The position numbers and the translations under genes were made by a program. Below, piece after piece: positions 32,834-41,024 of a DNA stretch of 64,000 bases (its first letter is position 1; every line of letters starts with the position of its first letter). The DNA is from QUBU01 sp014337915 (lineage in GTDB: Bacteria; Pseudomonadota; Gammaproteobacteria; Steroidobacterales; GCA-2729495), in NCBI GenBank assembly GCA_030263395.1, contig SZOW01000008.1:73709-137708 (forward strand). The letters are read 5' to 3'. Below the pieces are notes generated by a model. That model made no database searches. It was not told where the DNA came from and saw only the letters and a list, made by a program, of their open reading frames with translations.

Positions 32834-33982
32834 ATGCTGATCAATTTCTGGTATCCGATGGCAACGTCCGCCGAACTTACCGGCACGCCGCTGCCGGTGC
32901 GGGCGCTGACCCAGGATTTCGTGGTCTTCCGCGATGCGCAGGGCAGGGCTCATTGCCTGGCCAACACCTGCACGCACCGCGGTGGGGCGCTGGCTGCTGG
33001 CAAGGTCGTCGGCGACAACATCCAGTGCCCCTACCATGGCTGGCAGTTCGCCGGCGACGGGCGCTGCCAGCGCATTCCCTCGCTGGGTGTCGATGCCAGC
33101 ATCCCGGCCCGCACGCGTGTGGACGCCTACCCGGTGGATGAGCGCTACGGCATCGTCTTCGCCTTCCTCGGCGACCTGCCGGAGGCCGAGCGTCCGCCGA
33201 TCCTCGCGGTGAAGGAGTGGGAGCAGCCCGGCTGGCGCTCCACGCTCCAGCATTTCGCGATCAGGGGTTACTACGAGCGCTCGGTCGAGAATGGCATCGA
33301 CCCGGCACATAACGAGTACGTGCATGACACCCACGGCTTCAGCGGCGAGCGCGAGGAGGAGTACCGGGTCGGCGACATGCGCATCGAGGAGGCGCCGCCC
33401 TGGGGCAGGGGCTTCTGGCACAGCTTCAAGGCACCACCGCTGCAGGGCGAACTGCAGAAGTACCGCCCGGGAGAGGGCAACCTCGAGGCCGGCACCGGCT
33501 ACTTCGGCACCAACCATGTGTGGACCTATATCCACCCGGCGCCGAACTACCTGATCCACCAGTATCTCTACGAGCGGCCCATCGACGAGGAGAACACCCA
33601 CCTCTACCTGGTCTGCGCGCGCAACTTCGCGCTGGAGGAGAAGAGCGACGCCTACGTGATGGAGCGCAACCTGTACGTGGCCAGGCAGGACATGGCGATC
33701 ATCGAGAATCTGCACCCGGTGCTCACGCCGGACACCAACACCCGGGAGTTCATGGTGAACTCCGACAAATGCATCCTGTACTACCGCGAGTCCCAGAAGG
33801 AATGGGAGCGCAGGGGCTGGCGCATCGACATGGACGAGGTCCATCGCAGTCGCGGCAAGGTGGCCTATGCCATCCCGAGCCCGGCGCGGCGCGAGCAGAA
33901 GGGCTGGGTCCTCGAGCCGGTGCCGCTGGTGCCGGCGGCAGCCACGGCATCCGCGACGGGTGCTGGCGATGAGCACGGTTGA
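32834..33982 (+). CDS. Rieske non-haem iron oxygenase, alpha subunit (second copy)
   Basis: 382 residues. Rieske ligands C46-x-H48 and C65-x-x-H68; mononuclear iron site D156, H159, H164 (ENGIDPAHNEYVHDTHG). Same layout and same N-terminal M-x-INFWY as the oxygenase at 1882, and the same KGWVLxxVPLV near the C-terminus, so they are paralogues, though clearly diverged in the substrate domain. GGGAG at 32823-32827 supports the start. No ferredoxin or reductase gene is nearby. Its 3' end overlaps the EAL gene by 14 bases. Confidence 0.9.
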   Translation: MLINFWYPMATSAELTGTPLPVRALTQDFVVFRDAQGRAHCLANTCTHRGGALAAGKVVGDNIQCPYHGWQFAGDGRCQRIPSLGVDASIPARTRVDAYPVDERYGIVFAFLGDLPEAERPPILAVKEWEQPGWRSTLQHFAIRGYYERSVENGIDPAHNEYVHDTHGFSGEREEEYRVGDMRIEEAPPWGRGFWHSFKAPPLQGELQKYRPGEGNLEAGTGYFGTNHVWTYIHPAPNYLIHQYLYERPIDEENTHLYLVCARNFALEEKSDAYVMERNLYVARQDMAIIENLHPVLTPDTNTREFMVNSDKCILYYRESQKEWERRGWRIDMDEVHRSRGKVAYAIPSPARREQKGWVLEPVPLVPAAATASATGAGDEHG

Positions 33983-34742
33983 TGACAGCCGCATCCGGCG
34001 CCTCAGCGCCTGGTACCAGCCCGTCGTCGACCTCAACACCGGGCGCGTGGCCGGTTTCGAGGTGCTCAGCCGCCTGGTGGCGGCGGACGGCGCCGCTGCA
34101 TCTGCTGGCCGGCTCATGGAGGAGCTGGAGCGCGAGCCGGAGGCGCAGTACGCGCTGATCCGGCAGCTGCTCTCCGCGGTGCGCAGCGACATCGTGCCGC
34201 TGTTCGAACGCCGGCCCGAGTTCTACGTCAGCGTGAACATCCCGCCGTCCGTGCTGGGCACCGGGCGCCTGGGCGAGATCGTGCAGGACCTCGGGCTGGA
34301 GCGCTGGGTCACACGGCTGGTGGTGGAGCTGACCGAGCGCCAGGCGCTGAGCGACATCGGCCGTGCCGGCATCGACATTGCGCGTTCCCTGGGGATTTCC
34401 GTGGCGCTGGATGACTTTGGTACTGGCCACAGCGGCCTGTCGCAGTTCGTCGGCCTGGACCTCGACATGCTGAAGATCGACCGCAGCCTGCTGCTGCCGA
34501 TCCTGGAGAACCGCGCTGCGGCCCGCATGCTTCGCGGCATCGTCGGCCTGGCCGCGGCGCTGCGCCTGCGCACCGTCGCCGAGGGCGTGGAGAGCTGGGA
34601 GCAGGCGTTCTTCCTGCGCGCCGCCGGTGTCGACCAGGGCCAGGGCTTCTTCTGGAGCAAGGCGGTGCCGGCGCGGGAGGTCGAGGCCCTGCTCGACCGG
34701 GGTTTCGCCGGGACCTTGCTGCCGCCGCCGCCAGCCCGCTGA
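33969..34742 (+). CDS. Stand-alone EAL-domain c-di-GMP phosphodiesterase
   Basis: 257 residues with one EAL domain and no sensor or membrane region. The signature is EVL in place of EAL (FEVLSR near 25); other catalytic positions are kept: N in VSVNIPP, E in VELTER, DD in DDFGTG, K in LKIDRS, E in AEGVES and the QGFFW loop. Activity against c-di-GMP is therefore likely. The ATG at 33969 lies inside the Rieske gene, 14 bases before its end, which implies coupled translation. Confidence 0.88.
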   Translation: MSTVDDSRIRRLSAWYQPVVDLNTGRVAGFEVLSRLVAADGAAASAGRLMEELEREPEAQYALIRQLLSAVRSDIVPLFERRPEFYVSVNIPPSVLGTGRLGEIVQDLGLERWVTRLVVELTERQALSDIGRAGIDIARSLGISVALDDFGTGHSGLSQFVGLDLDMLKIDRSLLLPILENRAAARMLRGIVGLAAALRLRTVAEGVESWEQAFFLRAAGVDQGQGFFWSKAVPAREVEALLDRGFAGTLLPPPPAR

Positions 34743-34871
34743 AACCGGCGAGGCCGGCGAGGCCAGCGGTGGCGCCTCGCCCTGCCCGCGGCAAGTCGCC
34801 GCCGGCAGCGCCGCTGCGTCTACCAGCGGTTAGGATGATGGCCCTGCTTCCAGACCCACCCGGAGACCGAC

Positions 34872-35660
34872 ATGACCGCATTGCAACGCCTTGCCGCCGT
34901 CCTCGGCGCCCTGCTGCTCGTCACCGGCGCTGCCCGCGCCGCCGATGCGCCGGCAACCACCATCCTCATCACCGGCGCCAACCGCGGCATCGGCCTGGAG
35001 TACGTGCGCCAGGCGGCGGCGCGAGGCTGGAACGTCATCGCCACGGCGCGCAGGCCGGAGGCGGCGACCGAGCTCAAGGCCTTCGCTGCGGCCAACCCCG
35101 CGGTGGTGATCGAGCAGCTGGACGTCACCGATTTCGCCCAGGTCGATGCGCTGGCGGCGAAGTACCGGGACCGGCCGATCGACGTGCTGGTGAACAACGC
35201 CGGAGTGACCGGCACCATGCAGGACCAGGCCTTCGGCCGGCACTCCGACTGGGCGGTGTTCGAGCAGGTGCTGCGCACCAACACCATCGCGCCGCTGAAG
35301 ATCGCCGAGGCCTTCCTGCCCAGCCTGCTGGCGAGCCAGCAGAAGAAGCTGATCAACGTGTCGAGCAGCGAGGGCTCGATCGGTGGCGTGACCCAGCCAC
35401 GCCTGTATTTCTACCGGGCCAGCAAGGCGGCGCTGAACATGGAAATGCGCAACGTCGCCCTGTCGCAGAAGGGCAAGGGGCTGCTGGTCGCGAACATCAA
35501 TCCCGGCATGGTCGACACCGACATGATGGCCGGCATGCCCAAGGCCATGCTGCGCCCGAAGGAGGAGGCGGTGAAGGACCTGATGCGCATCAGCGACCAG
35601 CTTACCGCCGAGAACACTGGCCGATTCTGGGACTACAGCGGCAAGGAGCTGCCCTGGTAG
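34872..35660 (+). CDS. Short-chain dehydrogenase with an N-terminal signal peptide
   Basis: 262 residues. Classical SDR features: TGANRGIG at 34-41, LVNNAG, and the catalytic Y181-xxx-K185 (YRASK) with the preceding Ser in NVSSSEG. Unusually for an SDR it begins with what looks like a cleavable Sec signal (LAAVLGALLLVTGAARA, residues 7-23). NAD(P) is scarce in the periplasm, so either the segment is a membrane anchor or the enzyme is exported with cofactor. No close operon partner; the GNAT gene follows by 30 bases. Confidence 0.85.
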   Translation: MTALQRLAAVLGALLLVTGAARAADAPATTILITGANRGIGLEYVRQAAARGWNVIATARRPEAATELKAFAAANPAVVIEQLDVTDFAQVDALAAKYRDRPIDVLVNNAGVTGTMQDQAFGRHSDWAVFEQVLRTNTIAPLKIAEAFLPSLLASQQKKLINVSSSEGSIGGVTQPRLYFYRASKAALNMEMRNVALSQKGKGLLVANINPGMVDTDMMAGMPKAMLRPKEEAVKDLMRISDQLTAENTGRFWDYSGKELPW

Positions 35661-35690
35661 TGGCCCGCTGCCACTGGCCGGCGCCGCGCG

Positions 35691-36200
35691 ATGCCGGCGC
35701 CTGAGATCATCCTGCGCGGCGTGCAGCCGGCGGATGCAGCGGCGTTGCATGCGCTGCTCGTGCAGGCATTCGGTCGTGAATCCGAGGCACTGCTGGTCGA
35801 GCGCCTGCAGGCCTATCCGGACACCGTGGTACTGCTGGCCGAGGCCGATGGCGAGCTCGCCGGCTGCGTGGTGTTCAGCGCAGTGAGCCATGCCGGCAGC
35901 CAGCGCCTGGCCGGGCTGGGACCGATGGCCATCGCACCGTTCTGGCAGGGGCAGGGCATCGGCACCCTGCTGCTGCAGCGGGGCCTCGCGGACTGCACCG
36001 CCGCCGGCATCGATGCCGTGGTGGTGCTCGGCCACCCGGATTTCTACCGGCGCTTCGGCTTCCGGCCGGCGCAGGAGCGCGGCCTCCACTGCAAGTGGGT
36101 GGTGCCGGAGGACGCCTTCATGGTGCTGGAACTGCGCCGTGGGGCGCTGGCCGGCCTGCGCGGCCAGCTGGGCTACCGGCCGGAGTTCGACGAGGTGTGA
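35691..36200 (+). CDS. GNAT-family N-acetyltransferase, YhbS-like
   Basis: 169 residues. GNAT fold with the acetyl-CoA loop region LGPMAIAPFWQGQGIGTLLLQRGL (the Q-G-Q-G-I-G pyrophosphate loop) and the later VVLGHPDFYRRFGFRPA, typical of the YhbS group. Substrate unknown. It follows the SDR gene closely and may share its transcript. Confidence 0.88.
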   Translation: MPAPEIILRGVQPADAAALHALLVQAFGRESEALLVERLQAYPDTVVLLAEADGELAGCVVFSAVSHAGSQRLAGLGPMAIAPFWQGQGIGTLLLQRGLADCTAAGIDAVVVLGHPDFYRRFGFRPAQERGLHCKWVVPEDAFMVLELRRGALAGLRGQLGYRPEFDEV

Positions 36201-36249
36201 AACGACGCGGGCCCGGCCTAGGCAGCAGCCGGACCCGCGCCTGCGTCGA

Positions 36250-37200
36250 TCAGCCGGGGAACTGCGCCAGCCCCGCCAGCGAGCGCTGGGTGCCGGTGTC
36301 CGCCGTCGCCACCATTTCGCCGCTGGCCAGGTTGAACTTGCCGAGCTGGCCGCTGAAGAAGTTGCCGATCAGCACGATGTCCTTCTCGATGGACTTGCCC
36401 ATGTTGGCCCAGCCGGGGCCCGGCAGCGTGTAGCTGCGGATGACTTCGCCGGTTTCGCTGAGCTGGTCCATGAAGAAACCTTCGCGGCCCTTGGCGCGCA
36501 CGTGCAGCAGGCGGCCGTCGGGCATGTACATAATGGAAATCACCATGGTGCCGCTCTCCGGCGGGTAGCTGACGAGGTTCGGCAGCGGCCTGTCGTTCAC
36601 CAGGTCGTAGACGCGGATGCTGTCGGAGAGCTCCGAAAGGTAGAGCATGGTCTTGCCGTCGGCGCGCAAGGCGGCGCCAGTCAGCCCGAGGAAGCCGGGC
36701 ATGCCACCGTGGACCGGGGTGGCAAACTCCTTCAGCAGCTTGCCATCCTGCGTGAACTGGTAGAGGTGGCCGTCGCCGAAGCGGTCGGTGCCCGGCAGCT
36801 TCGGCAGTGTCGTGCCCAGCGTGCTGCCGGGGCGCAGGCGCACCGTGTTGCCGACCAGGTGCTCGCCCAGGTAGATGCTGCCGTCGGCCGCGAAGTTGAT
36901 GTTGGAGAAGGCGCGGTCGGCGAAACGGATCCGCGGCAGCTGCTTGCCTTCGGGGCTGACGCGGATGACGGTGTGGCTGTTGCTGTCGAAGGCCCACAGC
37001 GTGCGGTCGGGCGCGAAGGCCAGGCCGCCGACGAGGTGTGTGGTGCCCTCGGTCCAGAGCACGCCTTTCTGCTTCAGGTTGCTGTCGTACTGGATGATGC
37101 GCCCGTCGCCGGCGTGGTCGTCGTCCTTGCGGTTGAGCAGCGTGGAGCCGGCGAAGATGTCGCCCCTGGCAAAGGGCTGCATGGTGGACACATTGGCCAT
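36250..37200 (-). CDS. NHL/SMP-30-like beta-propeller protein
   Basis: 316 residues, no signal peptide. Repeated blade motifs such as GGLAFAPDRTLWAFDSNSH, INFAADGSIYLGEH and ALRADGKTMLYLSEL indicate a six-bladed propeller of the NHL/SMP-30 type. Such proteins are lactonases, dehydrogenase-like or binding proteins; no catalytic metal site can be assigned by eye. Convergent with the GNAT gene. Confidence 0.75.
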   Translation of the reverse strand: MANVSTMQPFARGDIFAGSTLLNRKDDDHAGDGRIIQYDSNLKQKGVLWTEGTTHLVGGLAFAPDRTLWAFDSNSHTVIRVSPEGKQLPRIRFADRAFSNINFAADGSIYLGEHLVGNTVRLRPGSTLGTTLPKLPGTDRFGDGHLYQFTQDGKLLKEFATPVHGGMPGFLGLTGAALRADGKTMLYLSELSDSIRVYDLVNDRPLPNLVSYPPESGTMVISIMYMPDGRLLHVRAKGREGFFMDQLSETGEVIRSYTLPGPGWANMGKSIEKDIVLIGNFFSGQLGKFNLASGEMVATADTGTQRSLAGLAQFPG

Positions 37201-37356
37201 GTTCTTGTTCTCCGGTGACTGAGGCTGGCCATTCTAGCGGCCGGCACCCTGCCCGCAACCGGCGCTACCCCGAGCGGGCCGGCCTGTGGACGCGCCGCGT
37301 CCCGCGCCGGCGGCGGGGATTGGGCAATCCGGGGCCGCCAATGGCACAATTCGCCC

Positions 37357-38430
37357 ATGAGCGATTCCATCTACAACGTCAACGTCATTTCCGAGACGGA
37401 CCTGCCGCCGCCGGTGGCCATCAAGGCCCAGCTGCCGGCGCCGCAGGCCGCGACCGCAACCGTGGTGCGCAACCGTCGTGCCCTGCAGAACATCATCGAC
37501 GGCATCGACCCCCGGCTGTTCGTCGTCGTCGGGCCCTGCTCGATCCATGACATCGGCGCCGCCATGGAGTACGCGCGGCGGCTGAAGGCGCTGGCGGATT
37601 CCGTGCAGGATGCGCTGCTCGTGGTGATGCGCGTGTACTTCGAGAAGCCGCGCACCACGGTGGGCTGGAAAGGGCTGATCAACGACCCGGACATGGATGA
37701 CACCTTCCACATGGAGAAGGGCATCCGTACCGCGCGCCAGCTGCTGCTGGACCTGGCCGCCATGGGGCTGCCGACGGCCACCGAGGCGCTGGACCCGGTG
37801 ATGCCACAGTACATGGGTGACCTCATCAGCTGGACGGCGATTGGCGCGCGTACCACGGAGTCGCAGACCCATCGCGAGATGGCCAGCGGCCTGTCGACGC
37901 CGGTGGGTTTCAAGAACGGTACCGACGGTGGCCTGCAGGTGGCGGTCAATGCGCTGAAGTCCGCGCGCCAGCCGCACCATTTCCTCGGCATCAACCAGGA
38001 CGGGCGCCCGGCGGTGATCCACACCAGGGGCAATGCCTATGGCCACATCGTGCTCCGCGGTGGCGGCGGACGGCCGAACTACGACTCGGTCTGCATCGCG
38101 CTCACCGAGAAGGCGCTGCAGGCCGCGGGTCTGCCGGCGCGCATCGTCGTCGACTGCAGCCATGGCAACTCCAACAAGGACCCGGCGCTGCAGACGCTGG
38201 TGGCGAAGGACTGCGTGGAGCAGGTGGCCAACGGCAACCGATCCATCATCGGCCTCATGCTCGAGAGCCACCTCAACTGGGGCAACCAGGAAATCCCCCC
38301 CCGGCTGGCGGACCTGCGCTACGGCGTGTCCGTGACCGATGCCTGCATCGACTGGCCGGCCACCGAGAAGGCGCTGCAGGATGCCGCCGCGCTGCTGCGG
38401 CCGGTGCTGAAGGCGCGCAAGAGCGCCTGA
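37357..38430 (+). CDS. 3-deoxy-7-phosphoheptulonate (DAHP) synthase, class I
   Basis: 357 residues, the usual size of AroF/AroG/AroH. Landmarks: VVGPCSIHD near 49, MRVYFEKPRTTVGWKGLINDP, PTATEALDP, GARTTESQ, GFKNGTDG, RGGGGRPNYD and DCSHGNSNKDP. It catalyses the first step of the shikimate pathway from PEP and erythrose 4-phosphate. Which feedback class it belongs to cannot be told by eye. No obvious ribosome-binding site precedes the ATG. Followed directly by a long inverted repeat. Confidence 0.95.
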   Translation: MSDSIYNVNVISETDLPPPVAIKAQLPAPQAATATVVRNRRALQNIIDGIDPRLFVVVGPCSIHDIGAAMEYARRLKALADSVQDALLVVMRVYFEKPRTTVGWKGLINDPDMDDTFHMEKGIRTARQLLLDLAAMGLPTATEALDPVMPQYMGDLISWTAIGARTTESQTHREMASGLSTPVGFKNGTDGGLQVAVNALKSARQPHHFLGINQDGRPAVIHTRGNAYGHIVLRGGGGRPNYDSVCIALTEKALQAAGLPARIVVDCSHGNSNKDPALQTLVAKDCVEQVANGNRSIIGLMLESHLNWGNQEIPPRLADLRYGVSVTDACIDWPATEKALQDAAALLRPVLKARKSA

Positions 38431-38433
38431 ATC

Positions 38434-38547
38434 GAATCAAGGGAATTAAGGGGACAGTTTACTCAACTCGTCCGTCAGGACGCCGGATTCGAGCCGGTCT
38501 GACCACCGGACGAGTTGAGTAAACTGTCCCCTTAATTCCCTTGATTC
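38434..38547. repeat. Long perfect inverted repeat, REP/RAYT-like or miniature element
   Basis: Arms of 41 bp match perfectly (38434-38474 with 38507-38547), separated by 32 bp that can pair further (GTCAG with CTGAC). The arms contain the motif AATTAAGGGGACAGTTTACT, of the kind dispersed in many proteobacterial genomes with REP-associated transposases. It fills the convergent gap between the DAHP synthase gene and purU, and could act as a bidirectional terminator. The right arm is followed by a partial direct repeat (CCTTGATTC twice). Confidence 0.85.
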
Positions 38548-38554
38548 CCTTGAT

Positions 38555-39397
38555 TCAGCGCAGCACTACGGTGCGTCGGCCGTTGAGGAATACGCGGTGC
38601 TCGAGGTGCAGCTTCACGGCGCGGGCGAGGGTGAGGCATTCAACGTCGCGGCCCACGGCAACGAGGTCCTCGACCGACTGCTTGTGGTCGACGCGCTCCA
38701 CCGACTGCTCGATGATCGGCCCCTCGTCGAGATCCGCCGTGACGTAGTGCGCCGTGGCGCCGATCAGCTTGACGCCGCGCGCATGCGCCTCGAAGTACGG
38801 CTTGGCACCCTTGAACCCCGGCAGGAAGGAATGGTGGATGTTGATGATCCTGCCCGGGAAGCGCTCGCAGAGGCCGGGTGACAGCACCTGCATGTAGCGC
38901 GCCAGCACGATCAGCTCCGCCTGCGTGTCCTCGATGATCTCCAGCAGGCGCGCCTCGGCCTGCGCCTTGCTGTCCGGGGTGATCGGCACGTGGAAGTACG
39001 GCACGCGATGCCATTCGGCCAGCTTCGCCAGGTCCATGTGGTTGGAGACGATGGCCGGAATCTGCATGGCCAGCGCGCCAGTGCGATAGCGGTACAGCAG
39101 GTCGTTCAGGCAGTGGTCGTGCCGCGAGACCATCACCAGTACCCGCGGCAGCACCTGCAGGTCGTGCACCGACCACTGCATCGAGAAACGCTCGGCGATG
39201 GGGCGGAAGCCGGCGGCAAATGCGGTACGGGAGAAGCTGCCGGCCGGCGTGAAGCGCGTGCGCATGAAAAAGCGCCGCGTCTGCGGGTCGCCGAAATGCG
39301 AGGACTCGTCGATGAAGATGCCCTGGGCACTGAGGTAACCCGCCACGGCGGCAACGATGCCGGTGGTGTCCGGGCAGACGATGGTGAGGACGTGCAT
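38555..39397 (-). CDS. purU: Formyltetrahydrofolate deformylase PurU
   Basis: 280 residues. An N-terminal ACT domain (MHVLTIVCPDTTGIVAAVAGYL) is joined to a formyltransferase-like domain with IINIHHSFLPGFKGAKPY and the catalytic Asp in TADLDEGPIIEQ. It hydrolyses 10-formyl-THF to THF and formate, balancing one-carbon pools. Length is normal. Convergent with the DAHP synthase gene across the inverted repeat; divergent from the ligase gene at 39569. Confidence 0.95.
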   Translation of the reverse strand: MHVLTIVCPDTTGIVAAVAGYLSAQGIFIDESSHFGDPQTRRFFMRTRFTPAGSFSRTAFAAGFRPIAERFSMQWSVHDLQVLPRVLVMVSRHDHCLNDLLYRYRTGALAMQIPAIVSNHMDLAKLAEWHRVPYFHVPITPDSKAQAEARLLEIIEDTQAELIVLARYMQVLSPGLCERFPGRIINIHHSFLPGFKGAKPYFEAHARGVKLIGATAHYVTADLDEGPIIEQSVERVDHKQSVEDLVAVGRDVECLTLARAVKLHLEHRVFLNGRRTVVLR

Positions 39398-39568
39398 TAC
39401 GCCGGACGTCCGTGCTGCACCCGGCCGCTGGCCGGCGGCTGGCGGAAGGTCGCGGGGCTGTACTGGCGCTGCATGTCGGCTCCTGTGATGCGGTTAAACT
39501 GGCGGCCGGCAGCGCATGGTAGCAGGCCGGCGACGGGCCGGCCGCAGGCGCCGCGGATTTCACCAGCG

Positions 39569-40945
39569 ATGCCCCGGCCGATCCTCGAGGAATTCGAACA
39601 ACTGCACGCCGCCTGGCCCGACCTGCGCCAGGTCGAGCTGCTGTTCCCGGACATCAACGGCATCCTTCGCGGCAAGCGCTGTACGCTGGATGAGTTCCGC
39701 GCCCTGGCCCGCGATGGCCTGCCGTTCCCGGCCAGTGGGCTGATCCTCGACAGCCGCGGCATGCTGGTCGACGGCCTGCCCCACGGCAGCCAGGACGGCG
39801 ACCCGGACCATCCCTGCTTCCCCGTGCCGGGTTCGCTGCTGCCGGTGCCCTGGGCGCAGCGGCCGCTGGCCCAGGTGCTGATGGGCATGCAGCAGGCCGA
39901 CGGCAGGGCGCATGTTGCCGATAGCCGCCAGCGGCTGGCGGCGGTGCTGGAACGCTTCGCGGATCTCGGGCTGCGGCCGGTCGTCGCCGTGGAATTCGAG
40001 TTCTACCTGCTCGAGGACCCACAGGGTGAGCAACCGCAGCTGCGCCATGGCCGGGTGCCCGGCACCATGCGGCGGGCGGCGGGGCCACGGGCCTACAGCA
40101 TCGAGGACCTGCAGGAACTCGACGGCCTGTTCGATGCCATCCGCAGCGCCTGCGATGCGCAGCGCATCCCGGCGGGCAGCGTGGTGTCCGAGTACGGCGC
40201 GGGCCAGTTCGAGGTCAACCTGCGGCACGTGGACGATGCACTGCTCGCCTGCGACCACGCGGTGCTGCTACGCCGGTTGCTGCGCGGGGTGGCCGCGCGC
40301 GAGGGCCTCGCGGTCACCTTCATGGCCAAACCCTTCGCCGCGGCGGATGGTTCCGGCATGCATGTCCATGTGAGCCTGCTGGACACGGCCGGGCGCAATG
40401 TTTTCGCGCTGCGGCCCGATGATGACAGGAGCCACGCGGCGCCGCTGCGTCATGCCATCGGTGGCATGCTCGCGGCGCTGCCGGAGTCGCAGGCGGTGTT
40501 CTGCCCCAACGCGAATTCCTACCGCCGCATCCGCCCCGGCTGCTTCGCGCCGGTGGCGGCGGACTGGGGAGTAAACCACCGCGGCGTCGCCATCCGCATA
40601 CCGGTGTCCGATGCCGCCAGCCTGCGCTTCGAGCATCGCGTCGCCGGCGCGGACTGCAATCCCTACCTGGCGGTGGCAGCGCTGCTGGCCGGGGTCCACC
40701 ACGGCATCGTCCAGCGGCTCGAGCCACCACCAGGCGTCCCCGAAGGCGCCCAGGCGGGTGTCGTGGCATCCCTGTCGCGACGCTGGGAGCCGGCGCTGGA
40801 TGCCTTCGATGCAGGCCGGATCCTCCCCGGCTACCTCGGCGAAGCGTTCTGCCGGCTTTATTCCACCGCCCGGCGCTTCGAGGCCGAGGCCTACCACGCG
40901 CAGGTCCCGGGGCTGGATTTCGACTGGTACCTGCCCGGGATCTGA
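39569..40945 (+). CDS. Glutamine synthetase-family ligase, PuuA-like
   Basis: 458 residues. N-terminal beta-grasp (VELLFPDINGILRGKRC), then the catalytic domain: VAVEFEFYL, GAGQFEVNL, TFMAKPF and GSGMHVHVSL, NSYRRIRPGCFAPV and RFEHRVAGADCNPYLAVAA. This family ligates amines to the gamma-carboxyl of glutamate; PuuA acts on putrescine. The GS adenylylation region is not evident. The substrate amine is unknown. The ATG at 39569 matches the family N-terminus though its ribosome-binding site is weak. Confidence 0.88.
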   Translation: MPRPILEEFEQLHAAWPDLRQVELLFPDINGILRGKRCTLDEFRALARDGLPFPASGLILDSRGMLVDGLPHGSQDGDPDHPCFPVPGSLLPVPWAQRPLAQVLMGMQQADGRAHVADSRQRLAAVLERFADLGLRPVVAVEFEFYLLEDPQGEQPQLRHGRVPGTMRRAAGPRAYSIEDLQELDGLFDAIRSACDAQRIPAGSVVSEYGAGQFEVNLRHVDDALLACDHAVLLRRLLRGVAAREGLAVTFMAKPFAAADGSGMHVHVSLLDTAGRNVFALRPDDDRSHAAPLRHAIGGMLAALPESQAVFCPNANSYRRIRPGCFAPVAADWGVNHRGVAIRIPVSDAASLRFEHRVAGADCNPYLAVAALLAGVHHGIVQRLEPPPGVPEGAQAGVVASLSRRWEPALDAFDAGRILPGYLGEAFCRLYSTARRFEAEAYHAQVPGLDFDWYLPGI

Positions 40946-41024
40946 GGCCCAGGTCGTCGCGGCTGGAGGGAATTTTCCCCTAGAATACGCGCCCTCCCGC
41001 TGATCGGAAGGCAATCGTCCCGAC

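Noticed and set aside
31196..34192. A 998-codon open frame on the minus strand
   Set aside because: Antisense of the MFS, Rieske and EAL genes, whose motifs are unambiguous.
40981..40986. TAGAAT as a promoter of the acyl-CoA dehydrogenase gene
   Set aside because: No -35 partner at suitable distance; left out as too weak.
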